Source: Fructilactobacillus fructivorans
GTDB lineage: Bacteria > Bacillota > Bacilli > Lactobacillales > Lactobacillaceae
Direction of reading: 5' to 3'
DNA: 64,000 bases
Assembly: GCF_001434095.1 (NCBI RefSeq)
Contig: NZ_AZDS01000003.1
Location: 152,813 to 216,812, forward strand
Shown: positions 48,238-56,809 of the stretch, one piece after another
How the letters are laid out: every line of letters starts with the position of its first letter
How positions within the stretch are numbered: the stretch's first letter is position 1
The notes under the pieces: model-generated
What the model was told of the DNA's origin: nothing
Databases searched by the model: none
Seen by the model: the letters and a program-made list of their open reading frames with translations, nothing else
Program-made: the position numbers and the translations under genes

Positions 48238-49219
48238 AATTTGTTTTTTGTGGTGGGGCAGGAACAACCAATGGTGAAAGCGGAAGATTAATGCCAGCCT
48301 TATAAATAGCGGTGAGATAAGCTCCTAAGTACTTAGCATTGACGTCAAATTCGCGTTCACTTTTGGTGTGTAGGAACACGGAGATGGCAAGTGACCCGTC
48401 TTCAAGGAAGTTGGTTCCAAAAATGACTGGTTTTCCAACAATATCAGGATCATTTGGACACTTTTCTTCATTAACTGAAGCAATAATATCTTCAACTTTA
48501 TGAATGGGTGTTTCTGGTGTGATTCTGATGTTGACGATTGTCATCATTTCACCACGAGATAGATTTGAAACCGTGGTAATATTCCGATTTTGAATAAAGT
48601 TAAGGGTTCCGTTAATACTAGTAATTTGAGTAGTCCTGATACCTACGGCTTTTACGTAACCCTCAATATTATTAATGATAACTCGTTCACCAACGTCAAT
48701 TTGGTGTTCAAACAAGATAAAGAATCCACTAACAATATCACTAACGAATCCCTGAGCCCCAAGTCCAATTGCTAAACTGAAGATTCCAGCACCAGCAAGC
48801 AAAGTTCCAACCGGAATGCCAATCATTGATAAAATTGAATATAACCAAAAGAAAATGACGGTATAGTAGTAGATGTTAGTAGCAAGGGTATACATGGTTT
48901 TGTTTCTTCTCGCTGCAATTGGTTCGGATGTTCCGTTAATCTTTGGTAAACTATCCTTTTTTTGTGAAATATTAGTTTGACGTTTGTTGAAAAAATGTTT
49001 TATAACGGTTTTTCCAACTCGTACAATTATTAGAAAAAGGATTGAGACTAAAATAATACTTACAATTTTGGTTGTAAGATTTGAAAGTATCTTGGTCCAA
49101 TTGAAACTCCTAAAGTACTTGGTTAAAAAAGACGGATTAGCTACATTTTCCACTGACCCTGATTTAAGGGCCGATGATGCTTTGGCAGAATCGGCTACCA
49201 ATTGAATAAAAATGTTCAT
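48236..49219 (-). CDS. Small-conductance mechanosensitive channel (MscS family)
   Basis: Osmotic safety valve. 327 residues from ATG 49219, preceded on the minus strand by GGAGGAAAT; an upstream in-frame codon at 49252 lies before it. Three hydrophobic regions: about 55-77, 120-142 and the pore helix LLAGAGIFSLAIGLGAQGFVSD (Ala/Gly-rich; quoted ends LLAGAGIFS and LGAQGFVSD). The cytoplasmic beta/alpha vestibule follows, with GYVKAVGIRTTQI. N-terminal extracellular region is longer than in E. coli MscS. Confidence 0.9.
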   Translation of the reverse strand: MNIFIQLVADSAKASSALKSGSVENVANPSFLTKYFRSFNWTKILSNLTTKIVSIILVSILFLIIVRVGKTVIKHFFNKRQTNISQKKDSLPKINGTSEPIAARRNKTMYTLATNIYYYTVIFFWLYSILSMIGIPVGTLLAGAGIFSLAIGLGAQGFVSDIVSGFFILFEHQIDVGERVIINNIEGYVKAVGIRTTQITSINGTLNFIQNRNITTVSNLSRGEMMTIVNIRITPETPIHKVEDIIASVNEEKCPNDPDIVGKPVIFGTNFLEDGSLAISVFLHTKSEREFDVNAKYLGAYLTAIYKAGINLPLSPLVVPAPPQKTN

Positions 49220-49296
49220 AATTTCCTCCACTCTTGATTTTACTGTTATCAATATTTTAACAGAGAAATCTTCTAAATAAAATTAAGCTTTTTAAA

Positions 49297-49325
49297 TTGT
49301 CATATTGACAGGATAATGCTATTCT
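49297..49325 (+). promoter_or_regulatory. Probable promoter of DUF948 gene
   Basis: TTGTCA and TATTCT separated by 17 bases, 34 bases before the start codon. Confidence 0.5.
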
Positions 49326-49358
49326 AAATGATGAAGAAGCCATTAGGAGGATAATTAA

Positions 49359-49775
49359 ATGGGTATCGGTGAAGTAGCAGCGTTAATTGCTGCAATTGCG
49401 TTTTTAGTTTTAGTTGTATTTTTGTGTTTCTTCTTGATCAGATTGTCAAAAACGGTTAAGGATGTCAGTGAAAGTGTTAATAGTCTTACAAATGATGCTA
49501 ATCATATTAGCAAAGAATGTGAGCAAATTATGGTCATTTCAAACACCTTACTTAACAACGTTAACTCAAAACTCGATCAGGTTGATCCCGTGTTCCAGGC
49601 GGCAGCTGATTTAGGTGAAAGCGTTTCAGATCTAAATGAAGCAACAAGAAATGCAACTGAGAAAGTTAAATCGAAGAGTGGTTTGTTAGCTAAAACGTCT
49701 GCATTAACATTTGCTGGTAAGATGCTTGGCAGATTGTTCTCTAAACGCGACAAAAATTCTGAAGAAACAAATTAA
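49359..49775 (+). CDS. DUF948 family membrane-anchored protein
   Basis: 138 residues: one N-terminal transmembrane helix (about 6-28) and a helical, polar remainder (SKTVKDVSESVNSLTNDANHI...) like the general stress protein family DUF948 (YtxG-like). ATG 49359 follows TTAGGAGG. It is 14 bases before a YtxH-domain gene; the ytxG-ytxH pair is a stress operon in B. subtilis. Molecular role unknown. Confidence 0.83.
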   Translation: MGIGEVAALIAAIAFLVLVVFLCFFLIRLSKTVKDVSESVNSLTNDANHISKECEQIMVISNTLLNNVNSKLDQVDPVFQAAADLGESVSDLNEATRNATEKVKSKSGLLAKTSALTFAGKMLGRLFSKRDKNSEETN

Positions 49776-49789
49776 GGGGTGGATTGGTT

Positions 49790-50242
49790 ATGAATTTGAA
49801 AAAGGGAATGCTTTTAGGATCAGTACTTGGTGGAACTGCTGCTTTCGTAGCCTACAAACTATTAGATGAAGCAAAACAACGTGAAATTAAAGAGTGGATT
49901 CTAGACGCTACGGAAGATGCTAAAGACCGTGCGTTAGATTACGTTTACTATGCAAATGATACGGCTGAAGACCTTAAGGATCTTGCTTCAGATAAGATGG
50001 ATGATGCTAGAGGATCGGTTCATAAAGTTAATGAATCCCTTAGTGATAAATTATCTGATTTACAGGAAGCCGTTAATTCTTTAAAGTCTGATGTTGAAGA
50101 ACATCCAGCACCTAAGAATGAATTAGATGATCTTGCTAAGGAAAAAGAATCTGATGATATTGTGATTGATCCAGATGATGCATTTAGCGATCAAGATCGT
50201 GCAGAGACAATTTATCCAGTTCACGAACACCATGAAAAATAA
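49790..50242 (+). CDS. YtxH domain-containing protein
   Basis: 150 residues. Begins MNLKKGMLLGSVLGGTAAFVAY, a short Gly-rich hydrophobic segment typical of YtxH proteins, followed by an acidic amphipathic helical region (AEDLKDLASDKMDDARG) and a disordered acidic tail. ATG 49790 follows AAGGGGTGG. Cotranscribed with the DUF948 gene; ends at a terminator. Role presumed in envelope stress, by family only. Confidence 0.82.
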   Translation: MNLKKGMLLGSVLGGTAAFVAYKLLDEAKQREIKEWILDATEDAKDRALDYVYYANDTAEDLKDLASDKMDDARGSVHKVNESLSDKLSDLQEAVNSLKSDVEEHPAPKNELDDLAKEKESDDIVIDPDDAFSDQDRAETIYPVHEHHEK

Positions 50243-50253
50243 TTTATTTACCC

Positions 50254-50281
50254 AAATCGGACGGACGGTCCGGTTTTTTTT
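50254..50281 (+). terminator. Terminator after ytxH-like gene
   Basis: AAATCGGAC / GTCCGGTTT hairpin (loop GGACG) with T8. Confidence 0.82.
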
Positions 50282-50291
50282 GCTCTCTTGA

Positions 50292-50305
50292 TGTAACCGA
50301 TTTCA
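50292..50305 (+). promoter_or_regulatory. Catabolite-responsive element (cre) upstream of ccpA
   Basis: TGTAACCGATTTCA matches every defined position of the cre consensus TGWAANCGNTNWCA. It ends one base before the -35 box of the ccpA promoter, a position suited to autoregulation by CcpA with HPr(Ser-P). Confidence 0.75.
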
Positions 50306-50306
50306 C

Positions 50307-50335
50307 TTGAATGAATTCCTTTACTTTGATATATT
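50307..50335 (+). promoter_or_regulatory. ccpA promoter
   Basis: TTGAAT and TATATT separated by exactly 17 bases. Confidence 0.7.
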
Positions 50336-50380
50336 TATAATAATTAGTGTACATAAGTGTGCTCATAGGAGAAATCGACT

Positions 50381-51382
50381 TTGAAAAAACAAAATGTGAC
50401 AATTTATGATGTAGCTCGCGAGGCCAATGTGTCAATGGCAACTGTCTCACGAGTGGTAAATGGTAACCAAAATGTTAAAGATGCGACCAAACAAAAAGTC
50501 TTAAACATCATTGATAAACTTGACTACCGTCCCAATGCAGTTGCTAGAGGACTGGCAAGTAAAAAGTCTACCACGGTGGGAGTTATTATTCCGAACGTAA
50601 CGAATACTTACTTTGCTTCGCTTGCCAGAGGGATTGATGATATTGCAACAATGTATAAGTACAACATTATTTTAACTAATTCTGACGGTAATAATCAGCG
50701 TGAACTGACTTCAATGAATACGCTTCAGGCTAAACAAGTTGATGGGATTATCTTTATGGGAAATGAAATCTCAGAAGAGTTACGATCGGAATTCAAAAAG
50801 TCCCGAGCACCTGTGGTTTTAGCGGGTTCCGTGGATGCTAGTGGAAAGATTCCGAGTGTCAACATTGATTATAGACAAGCCGTGTACTCTGAAGTTACTA
50901 ATTTAATTAATAATGGAAATGACCGCATCGCCTTTGTTTCGGGTCCCCTCGAACGTTCCATTAATAAGGACTTTCGTTTGAAAGGGTACAAGGATGCGTT
51001 GACTGATGCGGGAATCCCATATGAGAAATCATTGCTTTTTGAGACCGATGTTAGTTATTCTGGTGGATATGCTTTAAGAGAACGTTTGCAAAAGAATGAA
51101 GTAACTGCCGCAATTGTTACTGACGATGATATGGCAGCAGGAGTGATGAATTCGATGACTGATGATGGGATTAGTGTCCCAGGTGAATTTGAACTTGCAA
51201 CTAGTAATGATACGAAGTTAACTGAAATGACCAGACCAACCATGTCAACGATTACTCAACCGCTTTATGATGTGGGAGCCGTTGCCATGCGTCTTTTAAC
51301 GAAGTTAATGAATAATGAAGATATTGAAGAAAATAAGGTTTTTTTGCCTTTTGGTTTAAAAAAGCGTGAATCAACTAAATAG
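50381..51382 (+). CDS. ccpA: Catabolite control protein A (LacI family)
   Basis: Global carbon regulator that binds cre sites with HPr(Ser-P). 333 residues from TTG 50381 after ATAGGAG. The LacI HTH reads [20 protein letters not shown], followed by the hinge [20 protein letters not shown] typical of CcpA (quoted as [14 protein letters not shown]). The C-terminal effector domain is complete and ends GLKKRE. In many lactobacilli pepQ is divergent upstream; here the upstream gene is the co-oriented ytxH-like one. Confidence 0.93.
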   Translation: MKKQNVTIYDVAREANVSMATVSRVVNGNQNVKDATKQKVLNIIDKLDYRPNAVARGLASKKSTTVGVIIPNVTNTYFASLARGIDDIATMYKYNIILTNSDGNNQRELTSMNTLQAKQVDGIIFMGNEISEELRSEFKKSRAPVVLAGSVDASGKIPSVNIDYRQAVYSEVTNLINNGNDRIAFVSGPLERSINKDFRLKGYKDALTDAGIPYEKSLLFETDVSYSGGYALRERLQKNEVTAAIVTDDDMAAGVMNSMTDDGISVPGEFELATSNDTKLTEMTRPTMSTITQPLYDVGAVAMRLLTKLMNNEDIEENKVFLPFGLKKRESTK

Positions 51383-51390
51383 AACTTAAC

Positions 51391-51419
51391 TTGATACTAG
51401 AGTTACTAGTTGCTATAAT
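51391..51419 (+). promoter_or_regulatory. yebC promoter
   Basis: TTGATA and TATAAT separated by exactly 17 bases. Confidence 0.82.
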
Positions 51420-51459
51420 TAGAGAGTTAATATGTTTAAAAGAGAGAGGAGTTGCGATC

Positions 51460-52194
51460 ATGTCAGGACATTCAAAGTGGCATAACATTCAAGGACGAAA
51501 GAACGCCCAAGATGCTAAGCGTGGAAAGATTTTCCAGAAGATCTCACGTAACTTATACCAAGCTGCAAAGGCTGGTGGAAGTGATCCAGAAGGAAATCCT
51601 CAATTACGACTAGAAATGGAAAAAGCTCGGGAAGCGAACATGCCGAAAGACAACGTTCAACGGGCAATTGACAAAGCTTCAGGTGTCGGTGGAGCAAAGT
51701 TTGAAGAAGTAACTTATGAAGGATATGGACCTGGTGGAACTGCAGTAATGGTGTCTGCCTTAACTGATAATAAGAACCGAACTGCTGCGGCCATTCGTTC
51801 CGCATTTACTCATCATGGTGGTTCACTTGGAACTGATGGTTCAGTATCATATATGTTTGATCGAAAGGGATTCATTACTATTTCAAAGTCTGATACGGAT
51901 GATGATGAAGATAGTATGTTAATGGCTGCCTTAGATGCTGGTGCTGACGATATGAAGTCGACCGATGATGAATATCAAATCCTTACTGATCCTGCAAGCA
52001 TGGCGAGCGTTCGCGATGCATTACAGAAAGCAGGTTATAAGTTGGATGCTGAGGTTAAGTTGGTCCCACAGAATACAACTGAAGTTCCTTCAGATAAAGT
52101 TGAACAGTATAGTGGTCTTATTGATGAATTAGAGGACAACGATGATGTTCAAGATGTTTATGAAGCAGCTGTTTTGCCGAATGAAGCTGAATAA
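51460..52194 (+). CDS. YebC/PmpR family protein
   Basis: 244 residues from ATG 51460 after AGAGAGGAG; it begins [20 protein letters not shown], the near-invariant YebC start. The family was described as transcriptional regulators; more recent work assigns some members (YebC/TACO1) to translation of poly-proline or difficult stretches. Motifs [14 protein letters not shown] and [12 protein letters not shown] are intact. It precedes comGA; a terminator separates them. Confidence 0.93.
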   Translation: MSGHSKWHNIQGRKNAQDAKRGKIFQKISRNLYQAAKAGGSDPEGNPQLRLEMEKAREANMPKDNVQRAIDKASGVGGAKFEEVTYEGYGPGGTAVMVSALTDNKNRTAAAIRSAFTHHGGSLGTDGSVSYMFDRKGFITISKSDTDDDEDSMLMAALDAGADDMKSTDDEYQILTDPASMASVRDALQKAGYKLDAEVKLVPQNTTEVPSDKVEQYSGLIDELEDNDDVQDVYEAAVLPNEAE

Positions 52195-52201
52195 TTAAAT
52201 A

Positions 52202-52246
52202 ATTAAAAAAGGGTGCAATCTTTAATTAGATTGCATCCTTTTTTCG
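52202..52246 (+). terminator. Terminator after yebC
   Basis: AAAAAAGGGTGCAATCT / AGATTGCATCCTTTTTT hairpin with loop TTAATT. Confidence 0.87.
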
Positions 52247-52267
52247 TATTTAGTTATGAAGGATGTG

Positions 52268-53245
52268 ATGAAATTGAAAGTAACACAATGGTTGGATAAT
52301 ATTATGGAATTCGCGGTCCAACGCCAAGCTTCTGATGTTTTTATCTTACCAAAGGAAAATGAATATTGTATTAAAGTTCATACGGCAATCAGGACGATTC
52401 AAATTACAAATTTGAGTACCGAAATGGCAAAACGGGTAATTTCGTATTGTAAGTATCAAAGCGGAATGTCAGTGACGGATAGTAGAAGGCCCCAGCTTGG
52501 TGCAATGGATTATACGATCAAAGATCAGAAACTTCGTTTGCGATTATCGTCGGTGGGAAACTTTAGCCAAAATGAATCGATGGTGATTAGGATTATCTAC
52601 GATACTCATCAAATCGAGAGCGGCTTTTTTAATCCGGATCAAATTCAAAAGATTGAATCGGCTTGTAAAAAGCGAGGTTTACTTTTATTTGCGGGTCCCA
52701 CTGGATCGGGTAAAACAACTACTATTTATCGTGTAGTTAGAAAAATCAGTAAAAATCAAATTGTAATGACAATTGAAGATCCAGTGGAGATCTATGAAGA
52801 GTCTTTTTTACAATTGGAAGTCAATGATCAGGCCAAGATGACTTATGCAGATTTGTTAAAAGTGGGATTAAGACAACGTCCTGACGTTTTTATAATTGGT
52901 GAAATTCGGGATCATCAGACGGCGGAAGTTGCAATTTCAGCTGCTTTATCAGGTCATTTAGTTTTAAGCACTGTTCATGCCAAGTCTCCTGATGGAACGA
53001 TTCAGCGACTACTAGAGTTAGGGATTGACTTTGAACGGATTCAAGCAGCCTTAAACTTAGTGGTCTATCAACGGTTAATCCCAACTAAATCTAAAGAAAT
53101 TAAAACCTTATTAACCATTAAAGATGAGTTTAATAATCATCATGTGGAAAAAGATGATATGGAAGATTGGAAGGATCAGATTGAACTGCTTTTTAAAAGG
53201 GGAGTAATTAGTGAAAAAAATCGGGATAAATATTTTTACGGGTAA
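52268..53245 (+). CDS. comGA: Competence pilus assembly ATPase ComGA
   Basis: Secretion (PilB/GspE-like) ATPase powering the competence pseudopilus. About 325 residues from ATG 52268 with AAGGA upstream; an ATG at 52256 precedes that site. Walker A GPTGSGKTTT near residue 142, Asp box TIEDPVEIYEE, Walker B RPDVFIIGEIRD, and His box LSTVHAKSP are all intact. It lacks the tetra-Cys zinc motif, as usual for ComGA. It heads the comG operon and overlaps comGB by 35 bases. Confidence 0.93.
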   Translation: MKLKVTQWLDNIMEFAVQRQASDVFILPKENEYCIKVHTAIRTIQITNLSTEMAKRVISYCKYQSGMSVTDSRRPQLGAMDYTIKDQKLRLRLSSVGNFSQNESMVIRIIYDTHQIESGFFNPDQIQKIESACKKRGLLLFAGPTGSGKTTTIYRVVRKISKNQIVMTIEDPVEIYEESFLQLEVNDQAKMTYADLLKVGLRQRPDVFIIGEIRDHQTAEVAISAALSGHLVLSTVHAKSPDGTIQRLLELGIDFERIQAALNLVVYQRLIPTKSKEIKTLLTIKDEFNNHHVEKDDMEDWKDQIELLFKRGVISEKNRDKYFYG

Positions 53246-54232
53246 ACGGATTTCCATAAAACAACAAGCATTTTTGTTTTCAACCTTAGGTGATTTATTA
53301 TCTACGGGGTTTTCAATTCATCAGAGCTTGGAGTTTGTGAAAGTGGTCTCGAAACGGAATCAAATAATTGTAAATAAGATCATGCATGGCTTAGAAAGAG
53401 GAAATAATTTACCGGATTCGATGAAATTCTTTCTTAGTGAATCAATCTATTATCAGTTAAAAATCGCTGATGAGCATGGTGATTTAGTGAATGGAATGAA
53501 AGAAATTGGTGACTTTTTAAAATTAAGAATTACACAAAATGAGAAAATTAAAGCAGTTGTGGTTTACCCCATTTTTTTGTTCTTAGTTTTATTTAGCATC
53601 ATCTTTGCCGTTAAGTTCTTGATCATGCCCAAACAGCTGACTTAACAGGACAAACAGGCACTAGGAATCATCATGTTATTTCGTATATAGTCTATGCTGT
53701 TGGGCTAGCAATTATTTTATTGGGAATGGTTTGTTACCAAAACTTTAAAGCGAAGAAATGCATTGATCGCATTAATTTATTGGTTAAAATTCCCGTGATA
53801 GGGCAGCTATTTAAAGCATATTATCAATATTTTGTTACTTCTAATTTTGCTTTGATGATTAACGGTGGCTTGGACTTGAAGCAGGTCGTTTCAGCCTTAT
53901 TAAAGTTTGATCATCAAAGTCTTCTTTATGATGTTGGAAAAACAATGCACGCCAGTTTTAATGAGGGAATGAATTTTGGAGCAAGTCTAGCACACTATTC
54001 TTTTGTGTCTGAAGAAATGATCGTGTTTCTTTTAAACGGAAGTACTCAGTCGGAGTTAGCTCAAAATCTTAAGGCACTTAGTAGATTGAGCTTTAAAGAA
54101 ATGATCCGTAAGTCTAACTTGTTAATTAAATTGATTCAACCAGTTTCTTTTGCAGTAATCGGAATTTTAATTGTAGGAGCTTATTTACAAATGCTATTAC
54201 CAATGTATGATTCGATGAAAGGACTTTATTAA
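53211..54232 (+). pseudogene. comGB: comGB, competence pilus membrane platform protein, broken by a 1-base frameshift
   Basis: GspF/PilC-type inner-membrane platform of the competence pseudopilus. The frame opening at GTG 53211 (144 codons) stops at 53643-53645, and its continuation runs in another frame to 54232. The second part, read from 53630 without start codon, gives QTADLTGQTGTRNHHVISYI, then a membrane segment and the usual GspF C-terminal half (ISSNFALMINGGL-like, LIKLIQPVSF). Adding one C to the CCC at 53628-53630 rejoins the frames as MPQTADLTG. All other com proteins in the operon appear intact. A recent deletion or a homopolymer sequencing error are both possible. Confidence 0.88.
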
Positions 54233-54528
54233 TGAATAGGAAGGGTTTTACTTTAATAGAAATGACAATTGTTTTGTTTATCATTTCATTGTTAGTTTTA
54301 ATTATTATCCCAAATCTTAGTAATCAGAAAGATCATGCTAAGAAAATTCATGGATCAGCAATGGTATCTGTGATTCAAACTCAAATTGATGCCTATCAGG
54401 ATGAAAATCACGATGGAGATGTAACAATTAATAAGTTAGTTCGAAGTCATTATTTAACTGGAAAGCAGGCTAATCAAGCACATGCTGAAAAAATCGTTGT
54501 GGTAAAAAATCATGCGATGCAAAAATGA
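54232..54528 (+). CDS. comGC: Competence major pseudopilin ComGC
   Basis: Main subunit of the competence pilus. 98 residues; prepilin signature RKGFTLIEMTIVLFIISLLV with the K-G|F cleavage site and Glu at +5. A soluble domain follows. ATG 54232 overlaps the comGB stop (TAATG). Processing by ComC/PilD is expected. Confidence 0.93.
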   Translation: MNRKGFTLIEMTIVLFIISLLVLIIIPNLSNQKDHAKKIHGSAMVSVIQTQIDAYQDENHDGDVTINKLVRSHYLTGKQANQAHAEKIVVVKNHAMQK

Positions 54529-54964
54529 TCAACCTGGATTTACGTTAGTTGAAAGTGTCTTAGTGTTGTTTGTTTCGTCTTTAATTCTTGGCATCACGTT
54601 AGTAGCTTTCAATTATCTCGGTGTAATAGGAAATCAAGAAAAACGTTTCTTTGAAACACTTGATTCTGCTTGGAATGAGGCATTAATTGAATCGCAAGCT
54701 CATCACCATTCAACCCGGGTATTATTTTACCCAAATGATGAAGTGGTGTTTGTTAAGCAGGAAAAGTCAAGGTTAAAAAATCGAGTAGTTAAAATGCCAA
54801 GGGGACTAAGCGTTAAAAGTTATCATGACATTGAAATTAAAAAAGATGGCTACGTTAAACCGCAAACCATTAGATGGTCTTCAAGTGGACAAAAGAGATT
54901 GATTTTACAAAAAATTCAACTGGGATGGGGTGCGTATCACCTTGAAACTATCAAACAAAATTAG
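54512..54964 (+). CDS. comGD: Competence minor pseudopilin ComGD
   Basis: 150 residues. Type IV pilin-like N-terminus NDQPGFTLVESVLVLFVSSL, with Glu at +5 after the G|F cleavage point. It overlaps comGC by 17 bases. The remainder is a beta-rich soluble domain with WSSSGQ near the end, typical of minor pilins. Confidence 0.88.
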   Translation: MRCKNDQPGFTLVESVLVLFVSSLILGITLVAFNYLGVIGNQEKRFFETLDSAWNEALIESQAHHHSTRVLFYPNDEVVFVKQEKSRLKNRVVKMPRGLSVKSYHDIEIKKDGYVKPQTIRWSSSGQKRLILQKIQLGWGAYHLETIKQN

Positions 54965-55136
54965 ATTAGGATTTACGCTATTGGATTCACTGATTGGCCT
55001 GGCATTAATTTGTAGTGGAGTGATTTTTTATTTAAATGTGAATGATTTTGAGCATCATTGTTTACAAAAAAGTAGGGATGAAATGCATGCGATGAGGAAA
55101 ACTTATGAGCATAAATTACTTAAAAAGTATCAGTAA
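54942..55136 (+). CDS. comGE: Competence minor pseudopilin ComGE-like
   Basis: Short (about 64 residues from TTG 54942; GTG 54930 is an alternative). It carries a prepilin-like segment RLGFTLLDSLIGLALICSG in which the +5 Glu is replaced by Asp. GGGATGGGG precedes it. Placement between comGD and comGF gives the name; sequence alone would not. It overlaps both neighbours. Confidence 0.72.
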   Translation: MKLSNKIRLGFTLLDSLIGLALICSGVIFYLNVNDFEHHCLQKSRDEMHAMRKTYEHKLLKKYQ

Positions 55137-55533
55137 ACGGGCTGGTTTCTCGATCATTGAATCAATTTTTTCCTTGCTGATAATTTCGATGGCCTTTGGT
55201 CTAATAATGTTGACCACGCAACTAATTAGAAGTGAGAAATGGGAAGATCGTGATGGAATTTTTTACCGTTATCTCGATGTGATTGAATCACCAGATTATC
55301 AGTTTAAAGTCATGAATGTCGAAAGAAATTCCGTTAAGCTCAAAAGTAAAAAAGAGAATAAAGAATACATTATGGAAAAATATGAGAACATGGTGAGGTT
55401 ACGTGGGGTTAAGGGTGGTCACATCCCAATTATCTTAAGGGTGAATCATGCTTCGTGGTCTACTAATCACCATGTTTTAACTAGTCGTATCAAAATTGAT
55501 GGGGTTAATTATGAAGCCAAAAGTTATTTATAA
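55105..55533 (+). CDS. comGF: Competence minor pseudopilin ComGF
   Basis: 142 residues from ATG 55105. Prepilin-like RAGFSIIESIFSLLIISMAF with Glu at +5, then a soluble domain containing WEDRDGIFYRYLDVIESP, typical of ComGF. It overlaps comGE by 32 bases. Confidence 0.85.
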   Translation: MSINYLKSISKRAGFSIIESIFSLLIISMAFGLIMLTTQLIRSEKWEDRDGIFYRYLDVIESPDYQFKVMNVERNSVKLKSKKENKEYIMEKYENMVRLRGVKGGHIPIILRVNHASWSTNHHVLTSRIKIDGVNYEAKSYL

Positions 55534-55696
55534 AAGAAGGGGAAGTTTAACTTTAATTGCTATTTTATTTTTGCTATTTTTATCTGGTATAATTGTTTAT
55601 CGCTACCAAAAAGTAGACTTTCAAATCCAAAATAATCATATTCGGATCGCAAAATATCAAAGGTTGACTAAAGAATTGAATAATTCTAAGAGATAA
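55511..55696 (+). CDS. ComGG-like small membrane protein
   Basis: 61 residues from ATG 55511, with GATGGGG upstream. It begins MKPKVIYKRRGSLTLIAILFLLFLSGIIVY, a basic then hydrophobic N-terminus resembling a ComGG pseudopilin (quoted here as KRRGSLTLIAILFL). Position after comGF is the main evidence. It is shorter than ComGG proteins of Bacillus. Confidence 0.65.
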   Translation: MKPKVIYKRRGSLTLIAILFLLFLSGIIVYRYQKVDFQIQNNHIRIAKYQRLTKELNNSKR

Positions 55697-55706
55697 ACGA
55701 GAAATC

Positions 55707-55736
55707 TTGAATAACGGACGTGAACTCTGGTAGTAT
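55707..55736 (+). promoter_or_regulatory. Probable promoter of ytxK-ackA
   Basis: TTGAAT and TAGTAT separated by 18 bases, after the comG operon. Confidence 0.5.
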
Positions 55737-55762
55737 TAACCCTAGATATATAAGAAAAGGGG

Positions 55763-56788
55763 TTGATATTTCTGTCTGAAAAAGAATCAATATCATTGTT
55801 TCAAGTTTTTGATCAATCCAGCAAAGTTTTAAGTCAAGCTTTAGGAACGTCGTATTTGGATGCTTTCATTGAGACGGCTGATAATATGATTGATAATAAT
55901 ACGGTTCGAGTTGAAGATGGAGTTCCTAAACCCAAAATAGTGGACGACCTTACTAAGCTATATCGAACGGTTGACTACCACAAAATGGATAACGAATCAA
56001 TTCGACGAGCCATTCAAATGGTTATGATCCGAGCCACTAAAGAAGACAAGATTCAGGCAAATCATCAAATAACTCCTGATACAATCGCCTACATCATGGG
56101 ATACATAGTTACGCGGATTTATGAACATGAATCCAGTGTTAGCATCCTTGATCCAGCAGTTGGAACTGGGAATTTACTCACAGCGGTTATGAATCAATTA
56201 CATGATTCACTTCATGATACTGTAAAGGGATATGGAATTGATAATGATGATTCAATGATTTCAATTGCTAGTATTAGTGCGAAAATGCAGAATTTGGATG
56301 TTGAACTAATTCAGCAAGATAGTATTGAACATTTGTTGGTTCCCAAGGTTAATTTGGTTGTCTCTGATCTTCCGGTTGGTTATTATCCAATTGATGAAAA
56401 AACCACGGGTTATGCTACTCGAGCTCAAGCAGGGCATTCATATGTTCATCATTTACTAATTGAACAATCAATGAACTACTTAAAACCAGCTGGTTTTGGA
56501 GTATTTTTGGTTCCCAGCAACATTTTTCAAACTAGTGAAGCCAAGGGCCTTTTAAAATGGTTTCAAGATTCTGTATACTTACAAGGAGTATTGAATTTAC
56601 CAAAAGAGTTGTTTGCAAACGAAAATGCTCAGAAGGCCATTTTAATTTTGCAAAATCGTGGTGGAGATAGTCACCAAGTGCAAAAGGTTATGTTGGGAGA
56701 GTTCCCTTCATTTAAAGATACAGATGCCTTTCAAAAATTCATGGCTGAGATTGTTGATTGGGAAGAAAACGATTTATTAAAAAAATAG
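55763..56788 (+). CDS. Class I SAM-dependent methyltransferase (YtxK-like)
   Basis: About 340 residues. SAM-binding motif I is ILDPAVGTGNLLTAV and motif IV is VSDLPVGYYP, resembling adenine-N6 DNA methylases of the YtxK type encoded between comG and ackA. No restriction gene is nearby, so a housekeeping role is likelier than restriction-modification. The start is unclear: AAAAGGGG directly abuts TTG 55763, while a CTG at 55772 gives good spacing and MSEKESISLF. Substrate unknown. Confidence 0.83.
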   Translation: MIFLSEKESISLFQVFDQSSKVLSQALGTSYLDAFIETADNMIDNNTVRVEDGVPKPKIVDDLTKLYRTVDYHKMDNESIRRAIQMVMIRATKEDKIQANHQITPDTIAYIMGYIVTRIYEHESSVSILDPAVGTGNLLTAVMNQLHDSLHDTVKGYGIDNDDSMISIASISAKMQNLDVELIQQDSIEHLLVPKVNLVVSDLPVGYYPIDEKTTGYATRAQAGHSYVHHLLIEQSMNYLKPAGFGVFLVPSNIFQTSEAKGLLKWFQDSVYLQGVLNLPKELFANENAQKAILILQNRGGDSHQVQKVMLGEFPSFKDTDAFQKFMAEIVDWEENDLLKK

Positions 56789-56809
56789 TTAAAAATAAGG
56801 AGATTACTC

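Noticed and set aside
52240..52256. TTTTCGTATTTA as a possible competence sigma-factor (CIN) box before comGA
   Set aside because: It resembles the reverse complement rather than the forward TACGAATA motif and overlaps the yebC terminator T tract, so I could not support it.
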